64,000 nucleotides of DNA from Prevotella sp. GTDB taxonomy: Bacteria; Bacteroidota; Bacteroidia; Bacteroidales; Bacteroidaceae. The DNA is taken from NCBI GenBank assembly GCA_024697645.1, contig JAILFH010000113.1:61925-125924 (forward strand), written 5' to 3'. The position numbers and the translations under genes are program-made. Below are positions 19,407 through 31,288 of the stretch, piece by piece. The notes under the pieces are model-generated. The model was not told where the DNA came from. It worked only from the letters and a program-made list of their open reading frames with translations, and searched no databases. Each line of letters begins with the position of its first letter. Positions within the stretch are counted from its first letter, which is position 1.

Positions 19407-20714
19407 TTAGTCAATCTCCTCATCAGCCTCATATCCGCCCATTTCTCGAATGGCGTTCTTGAGCATAGTGTATTGCTGATAGAGGTTGTTGACTGCTTCT
19501 TCACCTTGTGTGTAGTCGTGCATCGGGCTCTTTAGGAAGAAACTCAGGAATCGCTGGATTCCATAGCGTCCAGCACGAGCAGCCAAATCGCTTAACAGAC
19601 AAAGGTCGAGGCAGAGAGGTGCGGCCAGAATTGAGTCGCGGCAGAGGAAATTGATCTTAATCTGCATCGGATAACCCATCCAGCCAAAGATGTCGATGTT
19701 GTCCCAACCTTCTTTATTGTCATTGCGGGGAGGATAATAATTGATTCTTACCTTATGATAATAACCTTCGTAGAGGTCTGGCTGATTCTCTGCTTTCAGA
19801 ATAGTTTCCAGAGTCGAAAGTTTACTAACTTCCTTTGTGCGGAAATTATCGGGCTCATCCAGCACCAATCCGTCGCGGTTGCCCAAGATGTTTGTTGAGA
19901 ACCATCCATTCAGACCCAGACTGCGCACGCCGATGATTGGGGCAAAACCACTTTTAACAAGTGTTTGTCCTGTTTTGAAATCTTTACCGGCAATAGGCAT
20001 TTTGGTTTTCTCTGCCATTTCCCACATAGCAGGAATATCGACAGTTGTGTTCGGAGCACCCATAATGAATGGAGCACCTTCTGCCAAAGCAGCATAGGCA
20101 TAGCACATGGAAGGGGCAATGTGTACGCGGTCGTCTGCTTTCATTGCGGCTTCCAGATCAGCCAATGTTCCGTGCACTTTCTCATCCACTGGAACGTAGA
20201 TTTCCGTTGATGCAGCCCAAAGAACAACGATTCGTTCACAACCCTTTTCCTGTTTGAAACGGCGAATATCTTCACGAAGTGATTCAACCATTTCCCAACG
20301 GGTGATGTTTCCTTTCACATTGTCACCGTCCAGACGCTTTGCATAGTTCTTATCGAATGCAGCCTTCATCGGAACAATTTGTTCCAATTCGTCGCGAACA
20401 GGCTCAATGTCCTTTTCCTTGAGAACTTCAGCATACATGGCTGCCTGATAGGCGTTTTGTGGGTAGACATCCCAACATCCGAAAACACAATCTTCCAGCC
20501 TGGCAAGGGGAACAATCTCTCCAATCGGCAGATATTGCTTCTTGTCGCCTTTGCCCACACGAATCTTGTCGTATTGCGTCATTGAACCAACGGGCTTGGC
20601 AAGTCCCTTGCGAGCCATTAGTACACCAGTCATGAATGTTGTGGAAACTGCTCCGCAACCTACGACTAAAATTCCCAATTTGCCATTTGCTGGCTTTACG
20701 GTTTCTTGTCTCAT
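19407..20714 (-). CDS. inositol-3-phosphate synthase (myo-inositol-1-phosphate synthase)
   Basis: LGILVVGCGAVSTTFMTGVLMARKG, NTTVDIPAMWEMAEKTKMPIAGKDFKTGQTL, SLGLNGWFSTNILGNRDGLVLD. Confidence 0.93.
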   Translation of the reverse strand: MRQETVKPANGKLGILVVGCGAVSTTFMTGVLMARKGLAKPVGSMTQYDKIRVGKGDKKQYLPIGEIVPLARLEDCVFGCWDVYPQNAYQAAMYAEVLKEKDIEPVRDELEQIVPMKAAFDKNYAKRLDGDNVKGNITRWEMVESLREDIRRFKQEKGCERIVVLWAASTEIYVPVDEKVHGTLADLEAAMKADDRVHIAPSMCYAYAALAEGAPFIMGAPNTTVDIPAMWEMAEKTKMPIAGKDFKTGQTLVKSGFAPIIGVRSLGLNGWFSTNILGNRDGLVLDEPDNFRTKEVSKLSTLETILKAENQPDLYEGYYHKVRINYYPPRNDNKEGWDNIDIFGWMGYPMQIKINFLCRDSILAAPLCLDLCLLSDLAARAGRYGIQRFLSFFLKSPMHDYTQGEEAVNNLYQQYTMLKNAIREMGGYEADEEID

Positions 20715-20848
20715 TTGATTGTAATTAGTTGATTAATAAGTAATTTATTCGATTTTCTAAATTTTATCTTGAATTGATTGTTATAGTTAATATGTTGATT
20801 TTTTTATGGAAAAAGATATTATTAGTTTTATTATCCTTAAAATCGAGG

Positions 20849-20856
20849 CAAAGGTA
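20849..20856 (-). promoter_or_regulatory. -7 box TACCTTTG for inositol-3-phosphate synthase
   Basis: CAAAGGTA on the + strand. Confidence 0.5.
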
Positions 20857-21145
20857 GGAAATAAAAAGGTGAATATATGTAAATTGTTATTTCATTTAAG
20901 ATTTTTTATACTATTTGTTATTATTTTGTTGGCTTAAACAATAATCTGTAAGATTCTTCTATTACATTATTATATATAACCTAAATTTTGAATGCTCTGC
21001 TCCCTTAGGAATAGAGTCCTCCAAAAATCAGGGTAAAACCTCAAAAACTTGCAAATTGCTTGAGAAGTTTTTTAGGTAGAAATAGTGGGAAGTTAATAAT
21101 ATATTAGTACAACCAATTGAACTGGTACAACTTATGAATAGATAA

Positions 21146-21985
21146 TTATAGTTGTGCCGTAAATGTGAAATCAGAGGGGAAGAGGGTGTTGATGTCGTGG
21201 GGTTCTTCTTTGAAAATGCCGAAGAGGGCACTACCACTTCCACTCATCTGAGCATAGCAGGCACCAGCATCATAGAGTTGTTGCTTGATAGCTGCCAAAC
21301 GGGGATGAATGGCGAAGACCGGAGCCTCGAAGTCATTGATAAGTTCATCACGCCAAGTGGTAATGGGCTGGCGAACAATATCGCGGCAACTCTTTGTAGG
21401 CTGACAGGGCTTAATAGAAGCGTAAGCATCTCGAGTGGAAACAGCAATGTCAGGTTTCACTATAGCAATATAATAACCATGTAGGTTGCCGTGAGGGCCA
21501 TCAACTGGCACAAGAACGTCACCAATACCTGTAGCAAAAGAGGGTTCGGCTGTGATGAAGAAGGCGCAGTCGGCTCCAAGTTGGGCAGCATAGCGTTCCA
21601 TTTCTGCATTGCCGATATTCAGGCGACATTGCTCATCAAGCAGCCTGATCATGTAGGCGCAGTCGCTGGAACCTCCTCCGAGTCCTGCCTGCATGGGAAT
21701 GTGCTTGAAAAGGTGAGCATGTAAGCGGGGCAAGTTGAAATCACGGCTAAGCAGATTGTATGCCCTTACCACAAGATTGTTCTCTTCATCACAATCCATT
21801 GCGGCTCCTGTCACCTTCAGGTCGCAGCCTGCCTCAGAAGGGAACTGGTCGTCCATTGGACAAACTTCGAGGGTGTCGAAGAGGGGAATAGGGTAGAATA
21901 CGGTTTCAAGATTGTGGTAGCCATCTGGACGTCGGGAAACGATGTTCAGACCGAGATTAATCTTTGCACATGGAAACGTAATCAT
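21146..21985 (-). CDS. ispE: 4-(cytidine 5'-diphospho)-2-C-methyl-D-erythritol kinase
   Basis: MITFPCAKINLGLNIVSRRPDGYHNLETVFYPI, MQAGLGGGSSDCA; start at internal ATG. Confidence 0.95.
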   Translation of the reverse strand: MITFPCAKINLGLNIVSRRPDGYHNLETVFYPIPLFDTLEVCPMDDQFPSEAGCDLKVTGAAMDCDEENNLVVRAYNLLSRDFNLPRLHAHLFKHIPMQAGLGGGSSDCAYMIRLLDEQCRLNIGNAEMERYAAQLGADCAFFITAEPSFATGIGDVLVPVDGPHGNLHGYYIAIVKPDIAVSTRDAYASIKPCQPTKSCRDIVRQPITTWRDELINDFEAPVFAIHPRLAAIKQQLYDAGACYAQMSGSGSALFGIFKEEPHDINTLFPSDFTFTAQL

Positions 21986-22086
21986 AGATGCTTGACATTT
22001 ATTTTGATTCAACTGCAAAATTACTAAAAAAATGCGAATCTTAAAAAAATCTTTTCACTTTAACCTTTTTACGATAAACTTTTTCG

Positions 22087-22094
22087 TATCTTTG
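22087..22094 (+). promoter_or_regulatory. -7 box TATCTTTG for dnaB
   Basis: TAnnTTTG consensus. Confidence 0.6.
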
Positions 22095-22125
22095 CAGAAC
22101 ATTTCCTAAAAAATAAAACCCAAAT

Positions 22126-23637
22126 ATGGCACAAAATAACGGTAACACTTCTAATAATAGGGGACATCGCACATCACCGATAGATCCTGCGTATGCTCAT
22201 CTGCAACCTCAGGCCCTCGATATCGAACGTGTGGTGTTGGGTGCTCTGATGATTGACAAGGATGCTTTTTCGATTGTGGCAGAGATTGTCCGCCCCGAAA
22301 CATTCTATGAGCCGCGTAATCAGAAAATCTATAAGGCAATTCAGACGCTGAATATGAGCGAAAAGCCTGTGGACTTCATGACGGTCATAGAGGAACTGAA
22401 GCATCAGGGAGACCTTGATGACGTGGGAGGACCTAACTATATCATGGAGTTGACGCAGCATGTGGCTTCGTCGGCCCATATAGAATATCACGCCCATATT
22501 ATTCATCAGAAATTCCTGGCTCGACAACTGATTTCCTTCACCGGCAGAATCCAGGAAATGGCTTATGACGAGACGCTTGACCCAGATGTGCTGATGCAGG
22601 AGGCGGAAGGTCAACTCTTTGAGATTTCGCAGAAGAATATGAAGAGCGATTTCACGCAGATTGATCCCGTCATCAGGCAGGCAACCGACATTCTGAAGAT
22701 TGCAGCCCAGAACGAGGGAGGCATGACCGGTATTCCAACTGGATATTCGAAACTCGACGAGATGACCAGTGGTTGGCAGGACAGTGATCTGGTGATTATT
22801 GCAGGTCGTCCGGCTATGGGTAAGACTTCGTTTGCCTTGTCGCTTGCTAAGAATATTGCTGTTGACTATCGTAAGCCAATAGCATTGTTCTCGCTTGAAA
22901 TGAACAATGTGCAGTTGGCCCAGCGACTCATCTCAAACGTCTGTGAGATTCCTGGACAGAAGATTCTGAGTGGTCAGTTGTCTGATGATGAATGGAGTCG
23001 TTTCGACCGAAATATCAACAAGTTGTATGGCTCACCTATTTTTATTGATGATACACCAGGCCTCTCTGTTTTCGAGTTGCGTACAAAGGCTCGCCGACTG
23101 GTTAGGGAGAAGGGCGTGAAGATTATCATGATTGACTATCTGCAGTTGATGAATGCCAATGGTATGCGCTTTGGTAACCGTCAGGAAGAGGTGTCAACTA
23201 TCTCGCGTTCACTGAAGGGATTGGCCAAGGAGTTGAATATTCCAATCTTGGCATTGTCGCAGTTGAATCGTGGTGTGGAAGGCCGAGAAGGTCTTGAGGG
23301 TAAGCGTCCGCAGTTGAGTGATTTGCGTGAATCTGGAGCCATTGAGCAGGATGCAGATATGGTGCTCTTCGTGCATAGACCAGAATATTATCGTATCTTC
23401 CAGGACGAGCATGGTAATGATCTTCACGGCATTGCCCAGATTCTGATAGCCAAGCACCGTAAGGGTGGTACGGGTGATGTGAACCTGCGATTCCGCGGAG
23501 AGTTCACTCGTTTTGAAGACCCAAGCGATCAGCCACTGCCTCTGATTACGCCAACAGGTGGTGAGATTCTGGGCAGCAAGATGAACGACGATGATCCCTT
23601 TGGCGCTGCACCACCTATCACAGACGCAGGGTTTTAA
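22126..23637 (+). CDS. dnaB: replicative DNA helicase
   Basis: LDIERVVLGALMIDKDAF, IIAGRPAMGKTSFALSLAKNIA, IIMIDYLQLM, SQLNRGVEGR. Confidence 0.97.
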   Translation: MAQNNGNTSNNRGHRTSPIDPAYAHLQPQALDIERVVLGALMIDKDAFSIVAEIVRPETFYEPRNQKIYKAIQTLNMSEKPVDFMTVIEELKHQGDLDDVGGPNYIMELTQHVASSAHIEYHAHIIHQKFLARQLISFTGRIQEMAYDETLDPDVLMQEAEGQLFEISQKNMKSDFTQIDPVIRQATDILKIAAQNEGGMTGIPTGYSKLDEMTSGWQDSDLVIIAGRPAMGKTSFALSLAKNIAVDYRKPIALFSLEMNNVQLAQRLISNVCEIPGQKILSGQLSDDEWSRFDRNINKLYGSPIFIDDTPGLSVFELRTKARRLVREKGVKIIMIDYLQLMNANGMRFGNRQEEVSTISRSLKGLAKELNIPILALSQLNRGVEGREGLEGKRPQLSDLRESGAIEQDADMVLFVHRPEYYRIFQDEHGNDLHGIAQILIAKHRKGGTGDVNLRFRGEFTRFEDPSDQPLPLITPTGGEILGSKMNDDDPFGAAPPITDAGF

Positions 23638-23713
23638 CATAATAAAAATTCGAATCCGTAAGTAAAAAAGTTAAATTGCTTTCAAAATGTTTGCGGATGT
23701 CGAAATTTATTTA

Positions 23714-23721
23714 TAACTTTG
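23714..23721 (+). promoter_or_regulatory. -7 box TAACTTTG for the leu operon
   Basis: TAnnTTTG consensus. Confidence 0.6.
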
Positions 23722-23750
23722 CGCCTTCGTATAGTTATTAGTATGATTTT

Positions 23751-25247
23751 ATGAGTGAAAGATTGTTTATTTTCGACACAACACTTCGGGATGGCGAACA
23801 GGTACCAGGGTGCCAATTGAACACAATTGAAAAGATTCAGGTTGCCCGCCAGTTGGAACAACTTGGAGTGGATGTGATTGAAGCAGGATTCCCTATTTCT
23901 AGTCCTGGTGACTACCATTCTGTGATTGAAATTTCAAAGGCAGTGACGTGGCCAACGATTTGTGCGTTGACTCGTGCTGTGGAGAAAGACATCGATGTGG
24001 CTTTTGAGTCGTTGCAGTATGCCAAGCGGAAACGCATACACACTGGTATAGGAACGAGTGACTCACACATCAAGTATAAATTTAATAGTACGCGCGAGGA
24101 GATTATCGAACGTGCTGTTGCTGCTGTGAAATACGCAAAGCGCTATGTTGAGGATGTTGAGTTCTATGCTGAGGATGCTGGCCGTACCGACAATGAATAC
24201 CTTGCCCGTGTGGTGGAGGCTGTTGTGAAGGCTGGTGCTACAGTTGTGAACATTCCCGATACTACGGGCTACTGTCTGCCAGAGGAATACGGCGCAAAGA
24301 TTAAGTATCTGATGGAGCATGTTGATGGCATTCACAAAGCCATTATCTCTACTCATTGCCACAACGACCTGGGTATGGCTACTGCGAATACGTTCAGTGG
24401 TGTGATGAATGGGGCACGACAGGTAGAAGTGACAGTGAATGGTATTGGCGAACGTGCTGGTAATACCTCGCTTGAAGAGATTGCGATGATTCTGAAGTGC
24501 CATCGTCATTTGAATATCGACACCAATATCAACACAACGAAGATCTATCCAATTTCGCGCATGGTGTCGAGTCTGATGAACATGCCTGTTCAGCCCAATA
24601 AGGCCATCGTGGGTCGCAATGCATTTGCCCATTCAAGTGGTATTCATCAGGATGGTGTGCTGAAGAATGTTGAGACCTATGAGATTATTGATCCCAAGGA
24701 TATTGGACTCGATGACAACTCAATCGTACTCACAGCCCGTTCTGGCCGTGCTGCACTGAAGTATCGTCTCCACGTGAATGGTGTAGACATCAGTGAGGAG
24801 AAACTCGACAAGATATACGAGAAGTTCCTGGCACTGGCTGACAAGAAGAAGGAGATTGGCGATGCCGACATCCTGATGCTGGCTGGAGCCGACACTGCAG
24901 ATGCACATGCCGTGAAACTCGACTTCCTGCAGGTGACAACTGGTATGGGCGTGAAAAGTGTGGCAAGCATCGGACTCGATATCAGTGGCCAGAAGTTCGA
25001 GGCTGCTTCTACGGGTAATGGTCCTGTGGATGCTGCCATCAAGGCCTTGAAGAAGATTATCCTGAAGCAGATGACGCTGAAGGAATTCACCATACAGGCT
25101 ATCTCGAAGGGCTCTGACGACGTGGGTAAGGTTCACATGCAGGTGGAGTACGACGGTCAGTTGTACTATGGCTTCGGAGCCAACACCGACATTGTGACTG
25201 CCAGTGTCGAGGCCTATATAGATTGTATCAACAAGTTTAAGAAATAA
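23751..25247 (+). CDS. leuA: 2-isopropylmalate synthase
   Basis: [50 protein letters not shown]. Confidence 0.96.
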   Translation: MSERLFIFDTTLRDGEQVPGCQLNTIEKIQVARQLEQLGVDVIEAGFPISSPGDYHSVIEISKAVTWPTICALTRAVEKDIDVAFESLQYAKRKRIHTGIGTSDSHIKYKFNSTREEIIERAVAAVKYAKRYVEDVEFYAEDAGRTDNEYLARVVEAVVKAGATVVNIPDTTGYCLPEEYGAKIKYLMEHVDGIHKAIISTHCHNDLGMATANTFSGVMNGARQVEVTVNGIGERAGNTSLEEIAMILKCHRHLNIDTNINTTKIYPISRMVSSLMNMPVQPNKAIVGRNAFAHSSGIHQDGVLKNVETYEIIDPKDIGLDDNSIVLTARSGRAALKYRLHVNGVDISEEKLDKIYEKFLALADKKKEIGDADILMLAGADTADAHAVKLDFLQVTTGMGVKSVASIGLDISGQKFEAASTGNGPVDAAIKALKKIILKQMTLKEFTIQAISKGSDDVGKVHMQVEYDGQLYYGFGANTDIVTASVEAYIDCINKFKK

Positions 25248-25249
25248 GT

Positions 25250-26641
25250 ATGAATACGTTATTCGATAAGATTTGGGACCGCCATGTTGTACAGCAACTT
25301 GAAGGCGGACTCAACCAACTTTATATTGACCGGCTCTATGCTCACGAGGTGACATCGCCTCAGGCATTTGCAGGTATGAGGGCAAGAGGTCTTCGTTGTT
25401 TCCGTCCAGAGCAGATTATCTGTATGCCTGACCACAACACCCAGACCCACGATCAGGATCAGCCTATTGCAGATCCCGTATCGCGCACTCAGGTGGAAAT
25501 GCTCGAAAAGAATTGCGAGGAGTTTGGTTTGACTCACTTCGCCATGAATACAAAGGACAATGGAATTGTTCACGTAGTAGGACCGGAAAAAGGTCTTTCG
25601 CTGCCGGGAATGACGATTGTCTGTGGTGACTCCCACACGAGCACTCATGGTGCAATGGGAGCCGTTGCCTTTGGCATTGGTACAAGTGAGGTGGAGATGG
25701 TGATGGCTTCGCAGTGTATTCTGCAGCAGAAGCCCAAGTCGATGCGGATAACTGTCAATGGAATATTGGGTCCGTGTGTAACGGCTAAGGATGTGGCTCT
25801 CTATCTGATGAGCCAGTTGAGTACATCGGGTGCTACGGGCTATTTCGTTGAATATGCCGGTAGTGCTGTGGAAAGTTTGTCAATGGAAGGCAGACTTACG
25901 CTTTGTAACCTCTCTATCGAGATGGGAGCCCGTGGTGGATTCGTTGCCCCAGATGAGGTGACATTCGAATATCTCCGCAACCGCGAGTATGCTCCAAAGG
26001 GTGAGGAATGGGACAAGGCCGTAGCTTATTGGCGCACACTTCGTAGTGGTGATGATGCAGTTTTTGATCGCGAATTGACATTCCATGCTGCAGATATTGA
26101 ACCCCGCATTACCTATGGAACTAATCCCGGGATGGGAATTGGTATTACGGAGACCATTCCCACGCTGGATATGATTCCTGCAATGGGACAGGCTTCGTTC
26201 AAGAAGAGCCTGCAATACATGGGATTCGAACCTGGCGAGAAACTGCTCGGTCATCCTGTCGACTATGTGTTCCTGGGTGCATGTACCAATGGCCGCATAG
26301 AGGACTTCAGGGCATTTGCTTCCTTTGTCAAGGGAAAGCAGAAGGCTGAGGGCGTTGTTGCCTGGCTTGTTCCAGGTTCATGGCTGGTACGTAAGCAGAT
26401 AGAGGATGAAGGTCTGGATAAGATTCTGCAGGCAGCAGGATTTGAAATTCGACAGCCTGGATGCTCTGCCTGTCTGGCCATGAACGACGATAAGGTTCCT
26501 GCTGGTAAACTCAGTGTCTCTACGAGCAATCGAAATTTTGAGGGACGACAGGGACCAGGCTCGCGCACCATTCTGGCAAGTCCGCTTGTTGCTGCTGCTG
26601 CAGCCATCACAGGTGTCATCAGTGATCCGAGAGAGATGTAA
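25250..26641 (+). CDS. leuC: 3-isopropylmalate dehydratase large subunit
   Basis: [42 protein letters not shown]. Confidence 0.96.
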   Translation: MNTLFDKIWDRHVVQQLEGGLNQLYIDRLYAHEVTSPQAFAGMRARGLRCFRPEQIICMPDHNTQTHDQDQPIADPVSRTQVEMLEKNCEEFGLTHFAMNTKDNGIVHVVGPEKGLSLPGMTIVCGDSHTSTHGAMGAVAFGIGTSEVEMVMASQCILQQKPKSMRITVNGILGPCVTAKDVALYLMSQLSTSGATGYFVEYAGSAVESLSMEGRLTLCNLSIEMGARGGFVAPDEVTFEYLRNREYAPKGEEWDKAVAYWRTLRSGDDAVFDRELTFHAADIEPRITYGTNPGMGIGITETIPTLDMIPAMGQASFKKSLQYMGFEPGEKLLGHPVDYVFLGACTNGRIEDFRAFASFVKGKQKAEGVVAWLVPGSWLVRKQIEDEGLDKILQAAGFEIRQPGCSACLAMNDDKVPAGKLSVSTSNRNFEGRQGPGSRTILASPLVAAAAAITGVISDPREM

Positions 26642-26713
26642 ATTGTTTTCTAAAAACGTAAATTATCAGGAATGAGTCTGATTGTTTCCTGAAACGAAAA
26701 ATGTTTGGATGAT

Positions 26714-27304
26714 ATGAAACAGAAATTTGAAGTCATTACCAGTAGTTGCATACCTCTCCCGCTTGAGAATGTTGATACTGACCAGATAATACCAGCCCGC
26801 TATCTGAAGGCTACCGACAAGAAGGGAATGGGTGAGAACCTTTTCCGCGACTGGCGTTTTGATACTGAAGGCAATAAGAAGGCAGAGTTTGTGATGAACG
26901 ATCCGAAGTATTCTGGCGTGATTCTGGTTGCAGGAAAGAACTTCGGGTGCGGTTCAAGCCGTGAGCATGCTGCCTGGGCAATAGCCGACTATGGCTTCCG
27001 CGTGGTGGTGAGTTCGTTCTTTGCCGATATTCATAAGCAGAATGAACTGAACAATTTTGTCTTGCCAGTAGTTGTGACGGAGCCTTTCCTAAAGGAACTC
27101 TTTGAGAGCATCGCTGAGAACCCTCAGACCCAGGTGAAGGTTGATTTGCCTAATCAGACTATTACCAATCTGTCGACAGGCCATAGTGAGCATTTCGACA
27201 TCAATGCCTACAAGAAGCATTGTCTGATGAATGGTTTGGATGATATCGATTTCCTTGTGTCAAACCGCGACAAGGTGGAGGCATGGGAACAAAACAATCA
27301 ATAA
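26714..27304 (+). CDS. leuD: 3-isopropylmalate dehydratase small subunit
   Basis: [39 protein letters not shown] at 26714. Confidence 0.95.
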   Translation: MKQKFEVITSSCIPLPLENVDTDQIIPARYLKATDKKGMGENLFRDWRFDTEGNKKAEFVMNDPKYSGVILVAGKNFGCGSSREHAAWAIADYGFRVVVSSFFADIHKQNELNNFVLPVVVTEPFLKELFESIAENPQTQVKVDLPNQTITNLSTGHSEHFDINAYKKHCLMNGLDDIDFLVSNRDKVEAWEQNNQ

Positions 27305-27322
27305 AGAAATAAATTTTAGACT

Positions 27323-28384
27323 ATGAAACTGAATATTGCTATACTTGCCGGCGATGGTATCGGACCGGAGATTATGCAGCAGGGTGTCAGCGTGCTTGAT
27401 GCAATTGCCGCAAAGTTCAATCACGAATTCCATTACGAAGAGGCTGTCTGTGGTGCCCATGCGATTGACCTCGTTGGCAACCCATATCCTGCAGCAACCC
27501 ACGACACCTGTATGCGTGCAGACGCAGTGCTGTTTGCTGCTGTTGGTGATTTGCGCTTCGACAATGACCCAACGGCAAAGGTGCGTCCTGAGCAGGGATT
27601 GCTGGCCATGCGCAAACAACTCGGACTTTTTGCCAACATTCGTCCTGTAGCAACTTTCGACTGCCTGATTCACATGTCGCCACTGAAGGACGAACTGCTG
27701 AGAGGAGCCGACTTCATTGTCATCAGGGAACTGACGGGTGGTATGTATTTCGGTGAGAAGTATCAGGACAACGACAAGGCCTATGATACCGACATCTATA
27801 CCCGTCCAGAGATTGAGCGCATTCTGAAGGTAGCCTTTGAGTACGCACAGAAGCGTCGCAAGCACCTGACGGTTGTTGATAAGGCCAATGTTCTGGCCAG
27901 CAGTAGGTTGTGGCGTCAGATTGCAAAGGAAATGGAACCGCAATATCCTGATGTGACTACCGACTATATGTTCATCGACAATGCTTCTATGCGCGTATTG
28001 ACAGAGCCGCGATTCTTCGATGTGATTGTGACAGAGAACACCTTTGGTGATATCCTGACCGATGAGACTTCGTGCATCACGGGTTCGATGGGCTTGCAGC
28101 CGTCTGCTTCACTGGGTCTGCACACTCCGTTGTTCGAGCCTGTTCATGGTTCGTGGCCACAGGCTGCAGGCATGAACAAAGCCAACCCGCTGGCTCAGAT
28201 TCTTTCGGCAGCCATGCTGTTGGAGCACTTCGGACTGAATGAAGAAGGTGCACTCATCAGAAAGGCTGTCGACGCAAGTCTGCAGGAGAATGTCCGCACA
28301 CCAGAGATTCAGGTAGAAGGCGGTGCTCATTATGGAACAAAGGAGGTCGGACAGTGGATTGTCGACTTCATCAAGAATAACTAA
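27323..28384 (+). CDS. leuB: 3-isopropylmalate dehydrogenase
   Basis: [43 protein letters not shown]. Confidence 0.96.
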   Translation: MKLNIAILAGDGIGPEIMQQGVSVLDAIAAKFNHEFHYEEAVCGAHAIDLVGNPYPAATHDTCMRADAVLFAAVGDLRFDNDPTAKVRPEQGLLAMRKQLGLFANIRPVATFDCLIHMSPLKDELLRGADFIVIRELTGGMYFGEKYQDNDKAYDTDIYTRPEIERILKVAFEYAQKRRKHLTVVDKANVLASSRLWRQIAKEMEPQYPDVTTDYMFIDNASMRVLTEPRFFDVIVTENTFGDILTDETSCITGSMGLQPSASLGLHTPLFEPVHGSWPQAAGMNKANPLAQILSAAMLLEHFGLNEEGALIRKAVDASLQENVRTPEIQVEGGAHYGTKEVGQWIVDFIKNN

Positions 28385-28393
28385 AAGAAGGAA

Positions 28394-29095
28394 ATGTCAT
28401 TCGCTTTCTCATTCAGATATAAACAGACCATTCTGGTTTGCCTGTTGTTGATGAGCGTATGGTCAGCCCAGGCTCAGCAAACCAACCAACTGCGAGACTC
28501 GTTGTTGCAGGCAATCAATGAGATGGAGTATCATCCTGATTCTGCCGACTTGCGGCTGAAGAAGGCTGGAATCCATCTGATGCTGGAGGAATGGCAGAAG
28601 GCGAAGGATGAATATGATGTGATTCTTCGGTTCTATCCCGAAAATGTGGCAGCACTCTATTTCAGAGCCTATGCAAATGAACGTTTGCGCCGATTTGGCT
28701 TTGCCCGATTGGATTATGAGAACGTCTTGCGCCTTGTGCCTGGCAATTTTGAAGCCCGTCTGGGCCTTGCATTGCTCAATCAGAAGGATAAGCACTACTC
28801 CGAGGCCTATGACCAGTTGAATCAGTTGGTGGAACAACATCCTGATAGTGCTGTTGCCTATGCTGCCCGGGCTGGTGTTGAAGTAGAGAGGGAGATGCTG
28901 GATCTGGCAGAATATGACTATTCAAAAGCCATCAGCCTTTCGCCCGACAATGTGGACTATCTGCTTTCGCATGCCGATGTTTGCATTCGTCTGGAAGATT
29001 TGGATAAAGCCCGCTCCGACCTTGACCGATTGGTAGAACTTGGAATATCCCGTGCAGCATTGTCTGATTATTACAAGCGCTTGCGGAAGAAGTAA
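28394..29095 (+). CDS. tetratricopeptide-repeat protein
   Basis: Signal peptide and TPR-like repeats (ALYFRAYANERLRRFGFARLDYENVLRLVPGN). Confidence 0.85.
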   Translation: MSFAFSFRYKQTILVCLLLMSVWSAQAQQTNQLRDSLLQAINEMEYHPDSADLRLKKAGIHLMLEEWQKAKDEYDVILRFYPENVAALYFRAYANERLRRFGFARLDYENVLRLVPGNFEARLGLALLNQKDKHYSEAYDQLNQLVEQHPDSAVAYAARAGVEVEREMLDLAEYDYSKAISLSPDNVDYLLSHADVCIRLEDLDKARSDLDRLVELGISRAALSDYYKRLRKK

Positions 29096-29111
29096 GGCAA
29101 TCATAACAAAC

Positions 29112-29150
29112 AACGCATCGATTCTCTGATGAACCGATGCGTTATTTTAT
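29112..29150 (+). terminator. stem-loop AACGCATCG/CGATGCGTT + TATTTTATT
   Basis: 9-bp perfect stem after the TPR gene. Confidence 0.65.
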
Positions 29151-29185
29151 TCTGTATACTTTTAAGTCGGAAAACGATTCCCTTC

Positions 29186-29689
29186 CTAATATCTCTTCTT
29201 GACGGCCTCAAGTGCCTTTACCCAGTCAGTGTCGAGAGAGAACTGAGTGAGATAGTTGTCGTTGTTGTAGTAGGACAGGATGAGATCTTTGTCCATATCA
29301 TTGAACAACGGATGCTTGATGCTGGCATCTTTGAAGACAGTGATGATGACATCGCGATCAGTCTTTTTCTTTGCTTTTGCCAGACGCTCACAGTAGAGTT
29401 GAACAAAATTGTGCATAGCCAGCGACTGTTCGTTGAGCATGCTGATGGTCTTGTTGAAGAAAGCAAGATCGGTGGTATCGCGCAGAACATCGTCACGAAC
29501 CTTCATCGACATGTAACTCAGTTCGTCATACTTGAAGGTTGCAATCTTACGGGTCTCAAGATCCTTAGTACGGTCTTCAGCAACAGCCTTGGCATCTTCG
29601 AGCAGAATGCGGAATACATCTTGTGCCATAGCCGAGGTGGCAGTGGTGAAGCACAATACTGCAAGCAAAAGTATTTTCTTCATTTTCAT
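29186..29689 (-). CDS. secreted hypothetical protein, 167 aa
   Basis: Signal peptide MKMKKILLLAVLCFTTATSAMA. Confidence 0.75.
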   Translation of the reverse strand: MKMKKILLLAVLCFTTATSAMAQDVFRILLEDAKAVAEDRTKDLETRKIATFKYDELSYMSMKVRDDVLRDTTDLAFFNKTISMLNEQSLAMHNFVQLYCERLAKAKKKTDRDVIITVFKDASIKHPLFNDMDKDLILSYYNNDNYLTQFSLDTDWVKALEAVKKRY

Positions 29690-29853
29690 TGTTGTTTGCT
29701 TTGTTTTTATTGTTAATAATATGTTTTGTTCTTTTTGTAGAATTGGTCGAATACAGAAAACCGAATCTTATTATATGAATATCGGAACTTCATCAATATC
29801 GAATTTTATTCTCTGTCGAATCTTTTCTTTGGACGCAGAAAGACTTCAGAGGT

Positions 29854-30444
29854 TTAATCTGTCTCACCCTTTCGTCCACTGCTGACTCGCTTCTGGTTCT
29901 TGTTCACAAAGTCTTTCCAGCCATTGTAACTCTTTGCGCCAGTATCGGGTCGACTCAGTTGCATGAAATGGCAGTAGGCTGCTCCCAGTGCGTCAGTTGC
30001 GTCCATGTATTTGGGCATTTCCTCGGGATCGAGTTTCAGCATGCGTTGCAGCATTCCAGCCACCTGTTCCTTCGAGGCAGAGCCACTGCCAGTGATTGCC
30101 ACCTTAATCTTTGTCGGTGCATATTCATGAATGGGCACATCGTGATGGATTGCAGCAGCAATGGCAACACCCTGTGCACGTCCAAGTTTCAGCATCGACT
30201 GCACATTCTTTCCGAAGAATGGAGCCTCAATGGCCATCTCGTCAGGCAGATAGGAATCGATGATTCCTGTGACACGTTCAAAGATATGTCCCAGACGCAG
30301 ATAGGGGTCGGTTATCTTGTGCAGATCGATGACACCCATAGCCACCATTTCCGCCTTGTTGCCGACAGCCCGAATGACTCCATAGCCCATTACGTTGGTG
30401 CCAGGGTCAATGCCCAGGATGATTCTCTCTGCCTTGTTGCTCAA
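29854..30444 (-). CDS. ruvC: crossover junction endodeoxyribonuclease
   Basis: [41 protein letters not shown]. Confidence 0.96.
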   Translation of the reverse strand: MSNKAERIILGIDPGTNVMGYGVIRAVGNKAEMVAMGVIDLHKITDPYLRLGHIFERVTGIIDSYLPDEMAIEAPFFGKNVQSMLKLGRAQGVAIAAAIHHDVPIHEYAPTKIKVAITGSGSASKEQVAGMLQRMLKLDPEEMPKYMDATDALGAAYCHFMQLSRPDTGAKSYNGWKDFVNKNQKRVSSGRKGETD

Positions 30445-30457
30445 ATCTTTTTTATTT

Positions 30458-30553
30458 TAAAGGGAAAGGACTATTTCTTCTTAGAGTGAAAGGATGTTTG
30501 TTTCTTTAGAGTGAAAGGATTACTTTTTCTTAGAGTGAAAGGAATAAGAGACT
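30458..30553. repeat. 24-25-bp tandem repeat (TAGAGTGAAAGGA...), 4 units, immediately upstream of ruvC
   Basis: Units start 30458 (variant), 30482, 30507, 30531. Confidence 0.75.
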
Positions 30554-30589
30554 ACTTCCTTCCTCATCTATCCATCCCCGATTCTCTGT

Positions 30590-31234
30590 TTATCTGTCTA
30601 TAAATGGATTGGTTGCCACTTCGTGCCCAATGGTTGTCTGTGGCCCATGGCCAGGTAGCACCACCGTGTCGTCAGGGAGTTGACAGATGGTCCTTAGGCT
30701 TTGGATGATCATGAACATCGAACCACCCGTGAGGTCGCATCTGCCAATGGAGTTGCGGAACAGTGTGTCGCCAGAGAAGCAGACCTTCTCTTCCTTGCAG
30801 TAGTAGAACACGCCACCCTGCGAGTGACCAGGAGTCTCAATGATGGTGAAGCGATGCGAACCAAAGTCAATGGTGTCGGCTTCGGTCAGCAATCTGCCTA
30901 TTGGTGGTATCTCTTCATCGAGTGTAAACTGATAGAGATTCTCGGCCTGTTGTGCCATCTGCTTAATCTGGATTTCGTCATCGCGATGAATCTCCAGTTT
31001 CAGCCCATATTCGTCGAGTATGAACTTGTTGCCGAAGTTGTGGTCGAGATGTCCGTGAGTCGCAATCAGATGAACAGGCTTCAGTTCATTCTTGCGGATA
31101 TAGTCAGCAATAGCCGTTTTCTCTTCAGGATAGAACGCACCACAGTCGATGATGACACATTCCTGAGTCTCATCGCTCACCACGTAGCAGTTCTCCTGCA
31201 GCATGTTGCATTCAAATCTTTGTATATTCAGCAT
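30590..31234 (-). CDS. MBL-fold metallo-hydrolase (glyoxalase II-like)
   Basis: ATHGHLDHNFG, FSGDTLFRNSIGRCDL, VLPGHGPQTTIGHE. Confidence 0.9.
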   Translation of the reverse strand: MLNIQRFECNMLQENCYVVSDETQECVIIDCGAFYPEEKTAIADYIRKNELKPVHLIATHGHLDHNFGNKFILDEYGLKLEIHRDDEIQIKQMAQQAENLYQFTLDEEIPPIGRLLTEADTIDFGSHRFTIIETPGHSQGGVFYYCKEEKVCFSGDTLFRNSIGRCDLTGGSMFMIIQSLRTICQLPDDTVVLPGHGPQTTIGHEVATNPFIDR

Positions 31235-31288
31235 AGAAGTTTCTATTTTATTGATATTGTCACGCTTTCTATCTACTTAAGAGAGGTG

